The notes below the pieces were generated by a model. The model searched no databases. It saw nothing but the letters and a program-made list of their open reading frames with translations, and was not told the DNA's origin. From contig CM028129.1 of the NCBI GenBank assembly GCA_016271365.2, positions 430,484,501-430,548,500 of the forward strand: a stretch of 64,000 nt of DNA. The letters run 5' to 3'. The first letter of the stretch is position 1, and every line of letters begins with the position of its first letter. The position numbers and the translations under genes are program-made. This DNA comes from Neoceratodus forsteri. Its lineage: Eukaryota > Chordata > Ceratodontiformes > Ceratodontidae. This document shows positions 10,335-21,729 of the stretch, in pieces.

Positions 10335-12784
10335 AGAAACATAGACTTTGACAGCAGATAAGGACCACTTGGCACACCTAGTCTGCCCATTTTCCTACCT
10401 ATTGGATAAGCTGCAGATTCTAGTTAACCAACAGCCTACTTCCTCCTACTCCCACTATAATTGCCATGTCTGTCCCATGCATTCTTGAATTCTCACACTA
10501 TTTTGACCCCATGACCTGCAAAGGAAGGCAGTTCCATGAGTCCACACACCTCTTCATAAAAACATCTTGTGTTGCCTGTGAGTTGTCCTCTATCTTCAAA
10601 TTGTGCCCCTTGTTCTTGCACTCTCTTTTTCTGAAAGATGCTCTCTCTGACTTTGTTTATTCCCTTGAGGTACTTGAAAGTTTTTATCATGTCCTCCCTC
10701 CGTCCTTTCCTCACGGGTATACATATTAAGCTCTTTAGTCTCTCTTCATATGGCTTCTTGTTGCAGACCATGCACCATTTTAGTTGCCCTCTTCTGACTA
10801 CCACCATCCTGTCTATGTCCTTGTGGAATGGGTTCCAGAACTGCACGAGACTCCAGAAGGGGTCTCACCAACTGTCTGTACAGAGGATAACAACTTCCTG
10901 TTTTCTACTGATGATGCTCTCCCTATGCATCCCAGTATATCCCAGCCCTTCCTACTGCCTTCTCATATTACTTGCCTACCTTATGGTCATCTAATATGAC
11001 TACCCCTTGTCCCTTTCCATTTTTGTTGCTGTTAGTACCTCCCCACCTCCATTGTGTACTCTTCCCTGGTTTTTGTTTCCAGGTGCATTACTTTGCACCT
11101 CTTTGCAGACTCTAAGCTGCCATACTTTTGACAATTCCTCCAACCTTTCCAAATCCCTTCTCATCCTTTCCACCCCCACTTGTATATCAAGCCTGTTGCA
11201 GATCTTTGTGTCATCTGCAAAGAGGCATACTTTTTCCTTCCAGCCCTCCACAATGTCTCCTATAAAGACATTAAAGAGGACCGGTCCCAGTACTGAACCT
11301 CGGTGCACCCACCTAGTTACCATCCTTTCTTCAGAGGTACTCCATTTACTATTTCCTCTGCATCCTGTTGTCCAGCCAATCTGTTACTCAGACTACCACC
11401 CTGGGACCCACTCCAGTCAGGCTAACTTTTTATTAATCTTGTGTGGGACTGTGTCAAATGCCTTTGCTAAAGTCTAGGTAGGCCATATTCACATCCCTCC
11501 CTGGTCTACTACTTTGGTCACCCAGTCAAAGAAATCTATTAGATTCATCTGAAATTACCTTCCTGCTCTGAATCCATGCTGCCTTGGGTTCTGTGCCCCG
11601 CTGGCCTCTAGCTACTCAACAATTCTTTTTTCAGAAGTGATTCCATCATTTTCCTACCACTGAGGTCAAACTAACAGGTCTGTAGTTTTCTGCCTCTGCC
11701 TTGCTTCCACCTTTGTGAAGGGAATCACATCCACCCTCCTCCAGTCCTCAGGCACCACACCATTCTCCCATGATTTGTTAAAAATTGTAGTCAGTGGTGT
11801 CACTAGGTCCCCCTTAGTTCTTTTAGAATTCTGGGTGAACTCCTGTCAGGCCCCATTGCTTTGTCCACCTTGAGTTTTAGGAGTTCTTTCAGGAGCCTTC
11901 ACTTTGTGAATGAAGTGGTATCGACCACCCCCCGCCCATAATGCTTCTGTTGTTTGGTTTAGGTATCGTCCCTCTTCTTCTTTTGTGAATACTGAGCAAA
12001 TGTATTTGTTCAATATCTTTGCCTTTTCACTGTCACCCTCTGCCCACCTCCCTCCCCTTTATTATGCCTCACTATCCCTCCATTGGTCTTCCTTCACTCC
12101 TGACGTACTCTATAAAAGATTTTATCCCCTTCTTAACTTTTCCTTGGTTTGGGCCTTCACTATTCTGATTGCCTTCCCGCTTTCTTCTGCTTTATCTGAT
12201 ACAGTTCTCTGTCCTGCTCCTTCTGTGATTCCTTATATTTCCTGAATGCTATCTTTTTCTCCCTAACCTTACCCACCATCTCTTTTGAGAACTGTAGTGT
12301 TTTTTTACTTCATTTTGTTTTCTTTATTCGTTCACAAAAAGGTTTGTTGCTTCTATGATGGCAGTTTTGATTTTTCCGTATTGTTCTTCCAACCTCCTTC
12401 CTGCCCATTTGCTAGGCATTCCTTAGGTACTCCCATTTTGCCAAAGTCAGCCCTTCTAAAGCCAAGTACCTCGCTTTTATGGCTTGACTCTGTAGCTGTG
12501 TTTATCATGAAGCACACTGTGTGGTGGTCACTTGTTCCCAGATGGCTACCCACTTCTAAATCTGTGATCCTTTCTTCGTCCCCGCTTGAGAGTACCAGGT
12601 CCAAGATTGCTCCCTCCTGAGTGGGTTCCAATGCTAGTTGTCTGAGGCATGCCCCGTAAGGCATCAAGAATGACCCTACTGCAGTAAACATCTGGCATAT
12701 TCAGGTCCCCATCAACAATATCTCCCTTTTTCTGCCGTTCTGAGAATGCCTTCTATCATTTCCTTGTCCAGTCCTCCCTGAGAC
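10335..12784 (-). mobile_element. CR1-A LINE, 3' UTR to endonuclease C-terminus
   Basis: Minus-strand LINE of about 2.45 kb. From its 3' end (10335, ATAGAAACATAGAC) it carries the 3' UTR and then the ORF2 C-terminus (about 10500-10850). The reverse transcriptase follows: RGSVLGPVLFNVFIGDI and [12 protein letters not shown] are on the frame 11323-11000, where FADD holds the catalytic Asp pair. The C-terminal part of the endonuclease lies on 12691-12353, with ILDLVLSSGDEERITDLEVG and GTSDHHTVCF. The GTSDHH block carries the conserved SDH motif. Many frameshifts and stops disrupt ORF2. The copy ends at about 12784, where a second CR1 subfamily begins. Confidence 0.88.
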
Positions 12785-13198
12785 CAAGCTTATTGTTCCA
12801 AATGATAAGCTTCCTTAAACCTATCCCATGCATTCTTGAATCCTGTTACAGTTTACTTCAACTTACTCTCTGTTGGGAGGCTGTTCCAGGCCTCCATCAC
12901 TCTTTCTATGAAGAAGAACTTCCTCTCATTTCCCCTGAATCTACACCCTTCAGTTTCATAGCATGATCCCTTGTAACTGAGCATTTATTTTTCTGAAAAA
13001 TGCTTCCTCTTGTACCCTATTTATACCTGTGAGGTATTTGAAAGTCTGTATCATATTCCCCCTCCGTCCTTTTCTCCAGGGTGTACATATTGAGATTCTT
13101 TAGCCTCTCCTCATAGGGCTTTAGATGCAGGCCTTGCATCATTTTAGCTGCCCTCCTCTAGACTGCCTCTAGTCTGTCTATGTCCTTTGGAGATAAGG
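12785..13198 (-). mobile_element. CR1-C LINE, 3' part before the DNA-transposon insertion
   Basis: A CR1 subfamily different from CR1-A. It includes the 3' UTR and ORF2 C-terminal region, recognisable by CTGTTCCAGGCCTCCATCAC and CTTTAGCCTCTCCTCATAGG. It stops at AAGG (13195-13198) and resumes after the AAGG at 14187-14190, so the two pieces were one element. Confidence 0.8.
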
Positions 13199-14186
13199 CC
13201 CATTCTCAAACGGGCTGCATCTAGCAAGCTGCGGCAAACTGCAGCTTGCACTGAAGCCCTTGTGCCAGAGACCCTGCACCAGATTCTGGTACAGGACGAA
13301 GTCCTGATGCCTAAGTGCTCATTATTGTGGCAACCTCTCCTGTGTGACAAACACCCGCGCACAGGAGAAGTTCGGTGGAAGCCCTGTGGACAGGGCAAGC
13401 AGCTGTGTCCCCATACGTGGTGCTGTACCACATGCCTGTTACTCCATTGAAATATAATTGTACCCTGATGGTCTAGTGGACCCTCTCTGCCCTGATGTGC
13501 CCATTACCCAGTTATAATAATATTGTACCTGGTGGTCAGGTCCCAACCCCTGCCCTAATATGGCCAGTAGTCACTGGAGTGGTGTTCCAGCACCGGCTCA
13601 GGGTGCGGGTGGGCACAACATGCCAGTGTGTGGTGGGGGTTGGACCTCTAGATCTCCAGGGTTTTATATGATTATGACAGTGACTAGTGGCCATATTGGG
13701 GGGGGAGGGACCGCTAGACCACCAGGTACTATATTTATTACAATGGGGTAATGGGCATATTGGGGCAGTGAGAAGGTCCACTAGACCACCGGGTTGCTAA
13801 TATGTCATAACGACATGACGGCATGTCAGAGCTTGTGTGTGTGTTGGGTGCCCATGGCACTGTGCCCCACAGTTACACTGCTCCAGCAGATTTCGTTTTA
13901 AGTACCATTAGACTAGCATTGGCTGGTCTAAGGGTACTTAGAAATTCTCCTGCTGGCGGTGTTCTGAGAATCCACTTGGGGCTGTGGCAGCTATGCCTAC
14001 CACATGCACCCCCGCGCCTGTGTCACAGCCCATCCATGGGTGCAAGGGTGGTGCTGGACCTGTTTGGGGCAGGCAGGCTACCTTTGTGAATAGCTCCCAC
14101 TGGCATCTTTCTTGCAAGGTGCACCTTGCAACATTTGTTGTGGCAGAGGCTCTTGCGCTATGACGGAGGCTATGAGAATCGGGCCC
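13199..14186. mobile_element. non-autonomous DNA transposon inserted in CR1-C
   Basis: A 988-bp insertion that splits the CR1-C reading at the same point on both sides, flanked by AAGG (13195-13198, 14187-14190). Its ends are imperfectly inverted: CCCATTCTCA on the left and TGAGAATCGGGCCC on the right. Internally it has a large foldback at 13461-13795 and a hairpin at 13898-13940 (TTAAGTACCATTAGACTAGC against GCTGGTCTAAGGGTACTTA). No transposase is encoded. Confidence 0.65.
13461..13795. repeat. foldback element with about 117-bp inverted arms
   Basis: The left arm 13461-13577 is inverted at 13678-13795. Each arm contains two related subunits built on a 'CTGGTGGTCTAGTGG' motif plus ATATTGGGG-type blocks. 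The arms flank a loop of about 100 bp. It is nested in the 13199-14186 element. Confidence 0.75.
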
Positions 14187-16255
14187 AAGGTCTCCAGAAC
14201 TGAATCGAAGTATTCTAGATGCGTCTCACCAAACTTTTATACAGCAGTATCACTACCTCCTCTTTCTGCTGGTGATACCTCTTGCAATGCACCCTAGCAT
14301 CCCACAAGCTCTCCACACAGCCTTTTCATACTGTTTAGCCACCTTTAGGTCATCAGATATGATGACCTATAGGTCTCTGCTCCTGCTTGGTGGTCATCAG
14401 TAACATCCCCCATCTTGTACTCTGCCCATGAGTTTCTGTGTCCTAAGTGCACGATTTTGCACTTATTTGCATTAAATCCTAGTTGACACACTTTAGACCA
14501 CTCCACAAGCTTTCTTAGATCCCAATTCATTTTTCCACCTCCCTAGAATGTCTACCCTATTGCAGATATTTGTGTTATCTGCAAAAGGCATACATTCCCT
14601 TCATGCCCTCTGCAATGTTGCTAATATTATTAAAGAGGACCAGTTGCAGTACTGATCCTTGTGGCAACGCACTACTCACCCTCCCTTTCATGGAGTAAAC
14701 TCTGTTAACCACTACCCTCTGTCTCTTATCCCCAACCAGTTTCTTACCTAGTTTACCACCTTTGGACCCACTCCCAGGCTGCCCAACTTGTTCATCAGTT
14801 TTCTATGAGGAATCGGTGTTGAAGGCCTTACTGAAATCCATGGCTCCACCCTGATCTACTTCTTTGTCACCCAGTAAAAGAAATCTATCAGATTTTTGGC
14901 ATGACCTCCCTGATGTTAATCCATACTGCCTTGGATCCTGTAAGCCCTAGTTTCAAGATATCCCACAATCCTTTCCTTCAGTAATGATTCCATTAATTTC
15001 CCTACCACCAATGTTAGACTGACTGGCCTGTAATTTCCAGCCTCTCTCTGCTACCACTTTTGTGAAGTGGGACTACATCTGCCCTCCTCCAGTCTTCAGG
15101 AACAACTCCTGACTCTAGTAAGCGGTTGAACAGGACAGTCAGAGGTGCAGTCAGCACCTCTAAGCTCCTTCAATAACTTGGGATGTATCCTGTCAGGCCT
15201 CATTGCCTTGTCCACTTTTAGATTTGTGAGTTCCTTCAGGACTCTCTTCACTGTAAATGGACTTGTGTCCACCTCCATCCTTCGATACTCCTTTCCTTTA
15301 TCTGTGGTCCCTCGCCTTCCCTTCCTCTGTCAAAATGGAACAGAAATATTTGCTCAGGATGTCTGCTTTTTCTTGGTCCCTTCCACAGACTCTCCCTCCT
15401 CCCTCTTTAATCTTACAATCCCACCCTGGACTTTCTCCTTTCGCTAATATACCAAAATGTCTTATCCCTTCCTTTACTGTGTGCTCTATTTTCCTCCATT
15501 TGTGCCTTTGTGTTCCTGACTGCTTTCTGCCTCCTCTGTTTCTCCTGATAAACCTCCCTATACCTCCTCCCTCTGTGTCTATGCTTCCTGAATGCTAACC
15601 TTTTCACCCTTACCTTTTCAGCCACCTCTTTGAGAATCACTGTGATCTTCTTTTTCTCCTATTTTTGCTAACTTGCCTGATGTAGAGGTTTGTTGTGCTC
15701 ACTATGGCCCCTTTAGTTTCAACCACTGTTCCTCCACTCCTTCCAAATCCTTCCCCACCCCCATCAGGGCATCTCTGAGTCATTCCCTATCTTTTAAAGT
15801 TAGCCCTCCTGAAGTCCAGGACCTCGGTTCAGTACTGCTCAATTCCTGCCACAGTTCTTATACTGAACCACACCATATGGTGATCACTGGTCCCCAGGAG
15901 GTCACTTACCATGAACTGTTCATGTTAGTGAGAACAAGGTCCCATATTTCTCCTCACTAGTGGATTCTTCTACCAGCTGTCTGAGGAATGCCCCCTGCTG
16001 GGAGTCCAGAATGTCCTTGGTCCTAGATGAAGCTGCAGCTGGGATGCTCCACTCTATATCTGGCAGATAGAAGTCCCCACCAGCAGTACCTCACCCTTAT
16101 TTGCCATCTTTTGGATGTCTTCCATCAGAATTTTATCCACATTCCCTTGTGATGGAGGTCTGTAAATCACTCCAGTGCAAATAGCTGTACCATTCTGCTT
16201 TTCTAGTGAGACCCATAATACTTCTGTCCCTCCCTGTATTCCAATTGTTTAACCA

Positions 16256-16425
16256 GGAGTGGCACACTAAGCTGAAAGCTTGTTTACAGGTGCGACCTGG
16301 GAGCACAGGGAAGTTAAGTGACTTGCTCAGGGTCACAGTATGCAAGTGGGGCTGTGGGATTCAAACCCAGGTCTCCAGATTTGCAGCTCAGAGCCTTAAA
16401 CTACTGTGTTTATACTGTCTCCTGA
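16256..16425 (-). mobile_element. MIR-like tRNA-derived SINE
   Basis: Read on the minus strand it has a tRNA-like head with a B box (GGGTTTGAATCCCAC) after GCTCTGAGCTGC, followed by GTGACCCTGAGCAAGTCACT and TAACTTCCCTGTGC. This is the core of MIR-type SINEs in amniotes and related CORE-SINEs. It lies inside CR1-C, so it inserted after that LINE. The 3' boundary is approximate. Confidence 0.75.
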
Positions 16426-16885
16426 TTGTATTCACTGTATCTCTGTTGCTTTAATGCTATCCCTTGTGTAAAGAGCCACTCCGCCCCTTTTTATCCATCC
16501 TGTCCTTCCTGAACAGAGTATAGCCTGGTATGGCGTATCCCAGTCATGGTTCTCATTGTACCATGACTCAGTAATGGCGACAACATCCAGGTCAGCTTAT
16601 GCCACCATGGCCACTAAGTCCTGGATCTTATTTCCCAGACTCCTGCATTTGCACACATGGCCTTCCAAATACTGTTGCCACACTTCCCGCTCATCCCCAT
16701 TTTACCTTTTGCCTGCTCTCTTTATCTCCTCTGCTTTCATTTCCATCCATTTTCATTTTACCATTTTGTTTTCTTGTTAATAGATATCCATGGGGATTTC
16801 CCTCCCTGGGGTTCTCACTATTGACTGCTACAGCTTTTGGTGGGACAGTGTATGTCACCATACATCTCACTGCCACACTTCCCTT

Positions 16886-16922
16886 GGCTAGTTTAAATGC
16901 TCTTCAATGTACCATTTAAACC
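16886..16922 (-). promoter_or_regulatory. conserved palindrome upstream of CR1 ORF2 (CR1-C copy)
   Basis: GGCTAGTTTAAATGC pairs with CATTTAAACC to form a hairpin of about 12 bp in the stretch just upstream of ORF2. Related palindromes occur at the same place in the CR1-A copies at 43360-43396 and 23199-23245. Recurrence between subfamilies suggests a function in the RNA; the role is unknown. Confidence 0.5.
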
Positions 16923-16930
16923 GTCTCACT

Positions 16931-17084
16931 GAAAACTGGAAAGTTTCCTTAGAAACTAGTAGAAAACATTTAGTACACTGCATGCTGTATAGTGAGATAA
17001 CAGCCCAACTGGTTGCATATTGTGATTTTCTATGTCCTTTACAATATTAAGACTATCTGTTTGTGAACATATTTGGATGCTATG
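16931..17084. other. short unannotated spacer
   Basis: AT-rich spacer between CR1-C and repeat X copy 2; nothing recognised. Confidence 0.4.
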
Positions 17085-17390
17085 GTGGTACAGCGACATA
17101 ACAGTGTTTGTGGGTGTGCATGTGGATAGCCATATCAACACTGCAGCAAGTTAAGAGTCTGTCTGGCATGCCCTGGACCTGTAGATTGTACTTGGGTCAC
17201 GAGGCTAGGGACTTGGGGAGGGTGGGCATTAGGGCTGAGATCTACAAGAAGCACCATACAACTGAATTAGCCGAGTCCTGTGACTTCAGCCTTTCCTGCT
17301 TTCATTTCCTTGTTTGTCAGCTTTGTGTTCAACAACCTTATTGTCAGCATTATCATAATGTTTTACCATGAATTATCTTCCTTTTGGTTT
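17085..17390 (+). repeat. unclassified interspersed repeat X, copy 2
   Basis: Inverted match to 9115-9440. Shared blocks include AAGAGTCTGTCTGGCATGCC, GAGATCTACAAGAAGCACCA and AACTGAATTAGCC; further on, GTCAGCATTATCATAATG aligns loosely with the other copy. The copies diverge by roughly 20-25 percent by eye, which suggests an old family. Confidence 0.7.
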
Positions 17391-17545
17391 GGTACAGTGT
17401 TAGCAAAGGTCTGTGACATGGAAAGTGATTTTGAAAACAGCAATATGATATCACATTCTCATAGATAGTAAACAATTATTTGACTGGTATCTTTAGTTAA
17501 GAAACAGTCAGACAACATTTTTCAATAACCAAAATGAAAGTTTAG

Positions 17546-18103
17546 TAATTTATCTTTTTTTTTTTCTCACCTGGCCTCTCCTTCTGGCTCTCCCTATGTC
17601 CTCCATGCGCACTTCCCCAGTACAGCCACCTCTTCACCCTATATTGCAGCCCCCAGGTAACCCCGGACACAACTCTTGACGGGTGGGCCTCTCCTCTGAG
17701 AGGAAGGCATTGGGAGGGCGGCCACGCCACTTGGCCCAGGTGCTGCTAGGTGGTTCATGCACTGCCTGGGGTCTTGCGCAATAGGATCTGGTGGCTATCA
17801 TCCAGTCAGTCTCGGGGCTCTTTCCCATTTGCTCCCCAGGGACATGGCATGCCACTAACATCAGGCTTACGCCAGCGCAGCGCCACGCCCCATTGGAATT
17901 GTGGGATCCCGCGCTTTGCCGAGCCCCGCCCTGCCAGGGGTCAGCAATCTCGAGTCGCTGGCCCCCGCCCTCTGAGAGAAGGCGCAGTCGCCCAATGCTT
18001 CAGCCTTTCTCCTCGGCCAGCCCTCCAGCACCAGTCCATTCCTGAACCTGAGTCGCTAAGCAGAAATCCAACACAAAGCGACAGGTCGATAATTTATCTT
18101 TTT
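17546..18103 (-). mobile_element. GC-rich retroposed sequence with target-site duplications
   Basis: A 14-bp direct repeat, TAATTTATCTTTTT, flanks the segment (17546-17559 and 18090-18103). Immediately inside the left copy is a T run, which is a poly(A) tract on the minus strand. The roughly 530-bp insert is GC- and CpG-rich, unlike its AT-rich surroundings. These are the marks of LINE-mediated retroposition of a minus-strand transcript, perhaps a processed pseudogene covering a 5' UTR. A minus frame at 17861-17634 reads MLVACHVPGEQMGKSPETDW and is not recognised. No AATAAA precedes the A tract; instead the sequence is CCAGGTGAG followed by A residues, which could mark internal priming. Confidence 0.6.
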
Positions 18104-18398
18104 AATGCAAACATTGCATATACTGAAATGAAAACTAAAACAGCTGTTTATTGTTGTCATATAAAAATTAAATAATATAAACAAAACATAGATTTTCTCT
18201 ATATACAAAATAAAACATAAAACTGTAATCACATTTTGCAATAAACAGTATTATACATATGGTAATATATAAACAAGTTTATTTCTATCATATACAAAAT
18301 AAATAATGAAAAAGTAGCTGCATATTCTCTCCATATACAGAATAAAATTTTGGAACTGTATATTTATTCACACACAAAATAACAATGGAAACAAAAAC
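18104..18398. other. AT-rich sequence with ATACAAAATAAA repeats
   Basis: An imperfect unit, roughly TCTATATACAAAATAAA, recurs near 18196, 18290 and 18336. Low-complexity AT-rich DNA without a coding frame. Confidence 0.4.
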
Positions 18399-19736
18399 AT
18401 AGAAACATGGAAGTTGACGGCAGGCAAGGACTGCAAGGCCCATCCAGTCTGCCCATTTTTTCTACCTTATGAATGTGCCATAGACTTTTGCTCTGTCAAT
18501 GGCCTATCTATTCATACTCATCTGTATTGCTCCCTTATGTCTATCCCATGCCTGTTTGAAGCCCTGCACTGTATTTATATCCACCACTTCCTGAGGTAGG
18601 CTGTTCCATGCATCTACCACCCTTTCTGTGAAAAAGAACTCCTCACGCTACTCCCTTAATCGGCCTCCCTCTAATCTCATGCTGTGTCCTCTTGTCCTGC
18701 TATTTTTCTTATACTGCAACATGTTAGACTCTTTCACCTTGTTAATGCTCTTAAGATGTTTGAATGCTTCAATCATATCCCCTCTCCTCATTTGCTCTAG
18801 GGTATACATATTGAGCTCTGTTAATCTGTTCTCATATGTTTTCTGACGCAGTCCCTGCACCATTTTGGTTGCCCTTTCTGCACTGCCTCCATTTTGTTAA
18901 TGTCCTTGTGAAGGTGCGTCCAGTACTGCATGCAGTACCCAAATGGGGCCAACCAGTGTCTCATAAAGAGGGACTATTACCTCTCTTACAACTTGGATAC
19001 CCCTACTAATACACCCTAACATCCCCTAGCCTTATCTATTGATTTAGTGATCTGCTTTGATGATTTCAGGTCATCTGTGATGACTTGATGCCCAAGTCTC
19101 TTTCTTCTCTTGTGATTGTCAGCAACTCCCTCCCAGCCTATAGGTGGCTTCAGGGTTTCTCTTCCATGTGCATGATCTTGCACTTTTTGCTAAACCCCAG
19201 TTGCCACTCTTCTGACCATTTTGCTTGTTTATCCAAATCTCTTTCATTCTGCCCACCCCATCTGGATCACCTACTCTGTTGCAGATATTGGTGTCATCTG
19301 CAAACAGACAAACCTTATCCTCTAGTCCATCTGCAGTGTCACTGATGAAGATATTGAAGAGCACTGGCCCCAGGACTGATCCCTGAGGTACCCCACTTGT
19401 GACTTGCATCTCTTCTGACTGTATGCCATTTACCACCACTTTCTGTTTCTGCCCACCAACCAGTTTGCCACCCAGTTGACCAACTTCTGACCCACCACGA
19501 GCCTACCCAGCTTATTAATCAATCTTCTATGTGGAACAGTATCAAAACTTTGCTGAAGTCAAGGTAGGTGATATCAACTGCACCCCAGGGTCAACCACTC
19601 TGGTTACCCAGTCAAAGATATCTATGAGATTAGTTTGACAGGACCTTCCTGTTGTAAACCCATGCTGTCTTGGATCCTGTGCTCCTATGGATTCCAGGTG
19701 TTGCACTATCCTTTCCTTAAGGAGTGCTTCTATAAT
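18399..19736 (-). mobile_element. CR1-B LINE, 3' half
   Basis: A CR1 subfamily with its own 3' UTR (TTGCTCTGTCAATGGCCTAT). The minus strand carries the ORF2 C-terminus (MVQGLRQKTYENRLTELNMY from 18863) and the reverse transcriptase ([17 protein letters not shown] and CLFADDTNICNRV on 19439-19119). QHGFTTGRSCQTNLIDIFDW lies on 19826-19542. It breaks off at CTATAAT (19736) and its sequence resumes at about 36446. The LINE was therefore split by the 16.7-kb insertion between these points. Confidence 0.85.
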
Positions 19737-21233
19737 ATAATATAATCTTCTACCCTCTTCTCTCCCTAGGCTCCTAGTCGCCCTGTTGGGGTCACCGTAG
19801 CACTCCCCATGGCTCTTGGACCTCACCAGCCCACCTTGAACCCAGCAAGGCTCCTAGTCACCCCTGTTGTGGTCACCACGGTGCTCCCCATGGCTCTTTG
19901 ACCTCACCAGCCCACCTCAAACACAGCAAGGCTCTTAGTTGCCCCTGTTGAGGTCACTGCAGTGCTCCCATTGCTCTTTGAACCTCACCAGCCCACCTCA
20001 AGCCCAGCAAGGCTCCTAGTTGCCCCTCTTGGGGTCACTGTGGTGCTCCCCATGGCTCTTGGACTTCACCAGCCCATCTTGAAGCCAGCAAGGTACTGTA
20101 GCCAGCAGGTTCCATTTCAAGACCTCAGGCAGCCTAGCTTTGAATTCTGGCACCTTTGCTAAGCGGCTCCCCTGCCTTCAAGCTGTGGCTGAATTTCTAC
20201 CTCAACTTACCTCTGCTCTATTGCAGACTAGAGGAGACCACTAAAACCCCTGCACAGACTGAATTAAATGTGCTCTGTCCAGCCAAGCTGTAAACTGAAT
20301 TTGTGCTAGCATTGCAGCTAGTTGGTATTTATGGCATTTCTGTGCACTGCAATCTCAAAGTTTATGGCGTGTTTCTGATTTAATTGTATGCTCCTAGCCT
20401 TTTTCAGTGAGAGACACTGAAGTCAAATTTAAAAATCATTCCATTTAAGTGCTACTGTATATTTCTTTTGTGCATTTAGTAATTAACTGTATTTTTCTGA
20501 AGATTCTATGATTAATAAGGAATGACTTAAACTCTTAGAATGTACTGATGACTGCTCACCAATTAACTGTTTAAGGAATAATTTAGGTAGGAGTTTTATT
20601 TCTTAAAATCTACTGGCTTTCTGCTCTTGGTGTGGGATTTCCTTTCATCTGTACTGCTGATTCTTCCTCCCTCTACTTTCAGTAGCACCCTCCCTCCTAA
20701 GCTAATCTCTTCTGTCCATCCCTCCCAGTTAATTGCTCAGTCTGACTGTCTGTCCCCGCTCCTTCTTCTGTCCCCTGACTAAATATAATCTTCTACGCCT
20801 CTTTCTCCCAGGCTCCTAGTTGCCCCTGTTGTGACACCACGGCACTCCCCATGGCTCTTTGGACCTCACCAGCCCACCAAGCCAGCAAGGTACTGTAGCC
20901 AGCAGGTTCCATTTCAGTCTTCAGGCAGCCTAGCTTTGAATTCTGGCACCTTTTCTAAGCGGATCCCTGCCTTCCAAGCTGTGGCTGAATTTCTACCTTA
21001 ACCTTCCTCTGCACTATTGCAAACTAGAGGAGACTGAAAAACCCTGTACAGACTGACTTAAATGTGCCTCTGTCCAGGAAGCTGTAAACTGAATTTGTGC
21101 TCAGCATTGCAGCTAGCTGGTATTTATGGCATTCTGTGTGCACTGCAATCTCTGAGAGTTTATGGCGCTGTTTCTGATTTAATTGTATGCTCCTAGCCTT
21201 TTTCTGTGAGAGACACTGAAGTCAAATTTAAAA
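19737..21233 (+). mobile_element. L2-like LINE 1, 5' tandem-repeat region (segment 1 of 3)
   Basis: Two tiers of repetition. Four monomers of about 81 bp start at 19769, 19849, 19930 and 20011, each beginning GGCTCCTAG-like. They lead into a longer unit that begins again at 20811 (800 bp on) and at about 31694. After subtracting the two later insertions, the second spacing is about 806 bp, which confirms the arrangement. The long unit contains GTACTGTAGCCAGCAGGTTCC and CTGTAAACTGAATTTGTGC. The region lies upstream of an L2-like ORF2 and is interpreted as promoter monomers in its 5' UTR. Confidence 0.65.
19769..20091 (+). repeat. four tandem monomers of about 81 bp
   Basis: Spacing of starts is 80, 81 and 81 bp. 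Each monomer runs from GGCTC(C/T)TAG through CTCCCCATGGCTCTT to CCAGCAA. The later long units, at 20811 and 31694, have only one monomer each. Confidence 0.85.
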
Positions 21234-21319
21234 GCATTTGTCAATGCCGAATGTTTGCTTGCTGGCATTGGCATTAGTAGTGTAGAAGTTACAGAGCTGC
21301 ATAATAGGAATGGAGCGAA

Positions 21320-21690
21320 GTATTGAACTGAAGCCAACCCCACCACCACCCTGCAGAGAGTGACAGGCATTGGGGTGCCTTTGGGTCGCCAGGCATAACG
21401 ACCACGCCATTTCACCACACACCCCATCCTGCAGACACTGACAAGTGTCACGGTGTGCCTTGGGGTCTTTGTTCTTATGCGCACCCCATTCCATCAGGAA
21501 ATACGGTGAGATGGGTGCGGTATAGGAGAATGGGTGATGTTTGGGCCTGAAGAATCCGAGGCACACCTTGATGCCTCTCACTGGCTGCAGGGTGTGGGTG
21601 GGGTGGAATGGTATGAGCATTACAGGCAAGAATCCCAAGTCACACCTCTGATGCCTGTCATTCTCACAGGGTGGGGTGTTATGGTCGGAA
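21320..21690. repeat. inverted cluster of short GC-rich units
   Basis: Units of roughly 75-85 bp containing CACCCTGCAG...GTGACAGGCAT...GGTGCCTTTGGG occur twice in direct orientation at 21335-21480. Two units in the opposite orientation lie at 21545-21690. The axis is near 21510. Confidence 0.55.
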
Positions 21691-21729
21691 ACCCTAACAT
21701 CTCAGGCATTCATTGGTATTTTCACCCAA

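Larger units (their letters stand above)
14187..16930 (-). mobile_element. CR1-C LINE, reverse transcriptase to the region upstream of ORF2
   Basis: Continuation of the element that begins at 12785. Recognisable pieces on the minus strand are WDLRKLVEWSKVCQLGFNAN (14530-14345), SPFTVKRVLKELTNLKVDKA (15278-15096) and ERRKSRVGL at the end of 15640-15413. The endonuclease follows (GTSDHH-like block near 15880). Near 16560-16590 the reading LDVVAITES carries the catalytic Glu. The sequence runs on to the palindrome at 16886-16922 just upstream of ORF2. It is interrupted by a MIR-like SINE at about 16256-16425. Numerous frameshifts and stops; not functional. Confidence 0.85.

Noticed and set aside
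11007..11477. 156-codon plus frame
   Set aside because: Antisense of the CR1-A reverse transcriptase; the real signal (FADDT) is on the minus strand.
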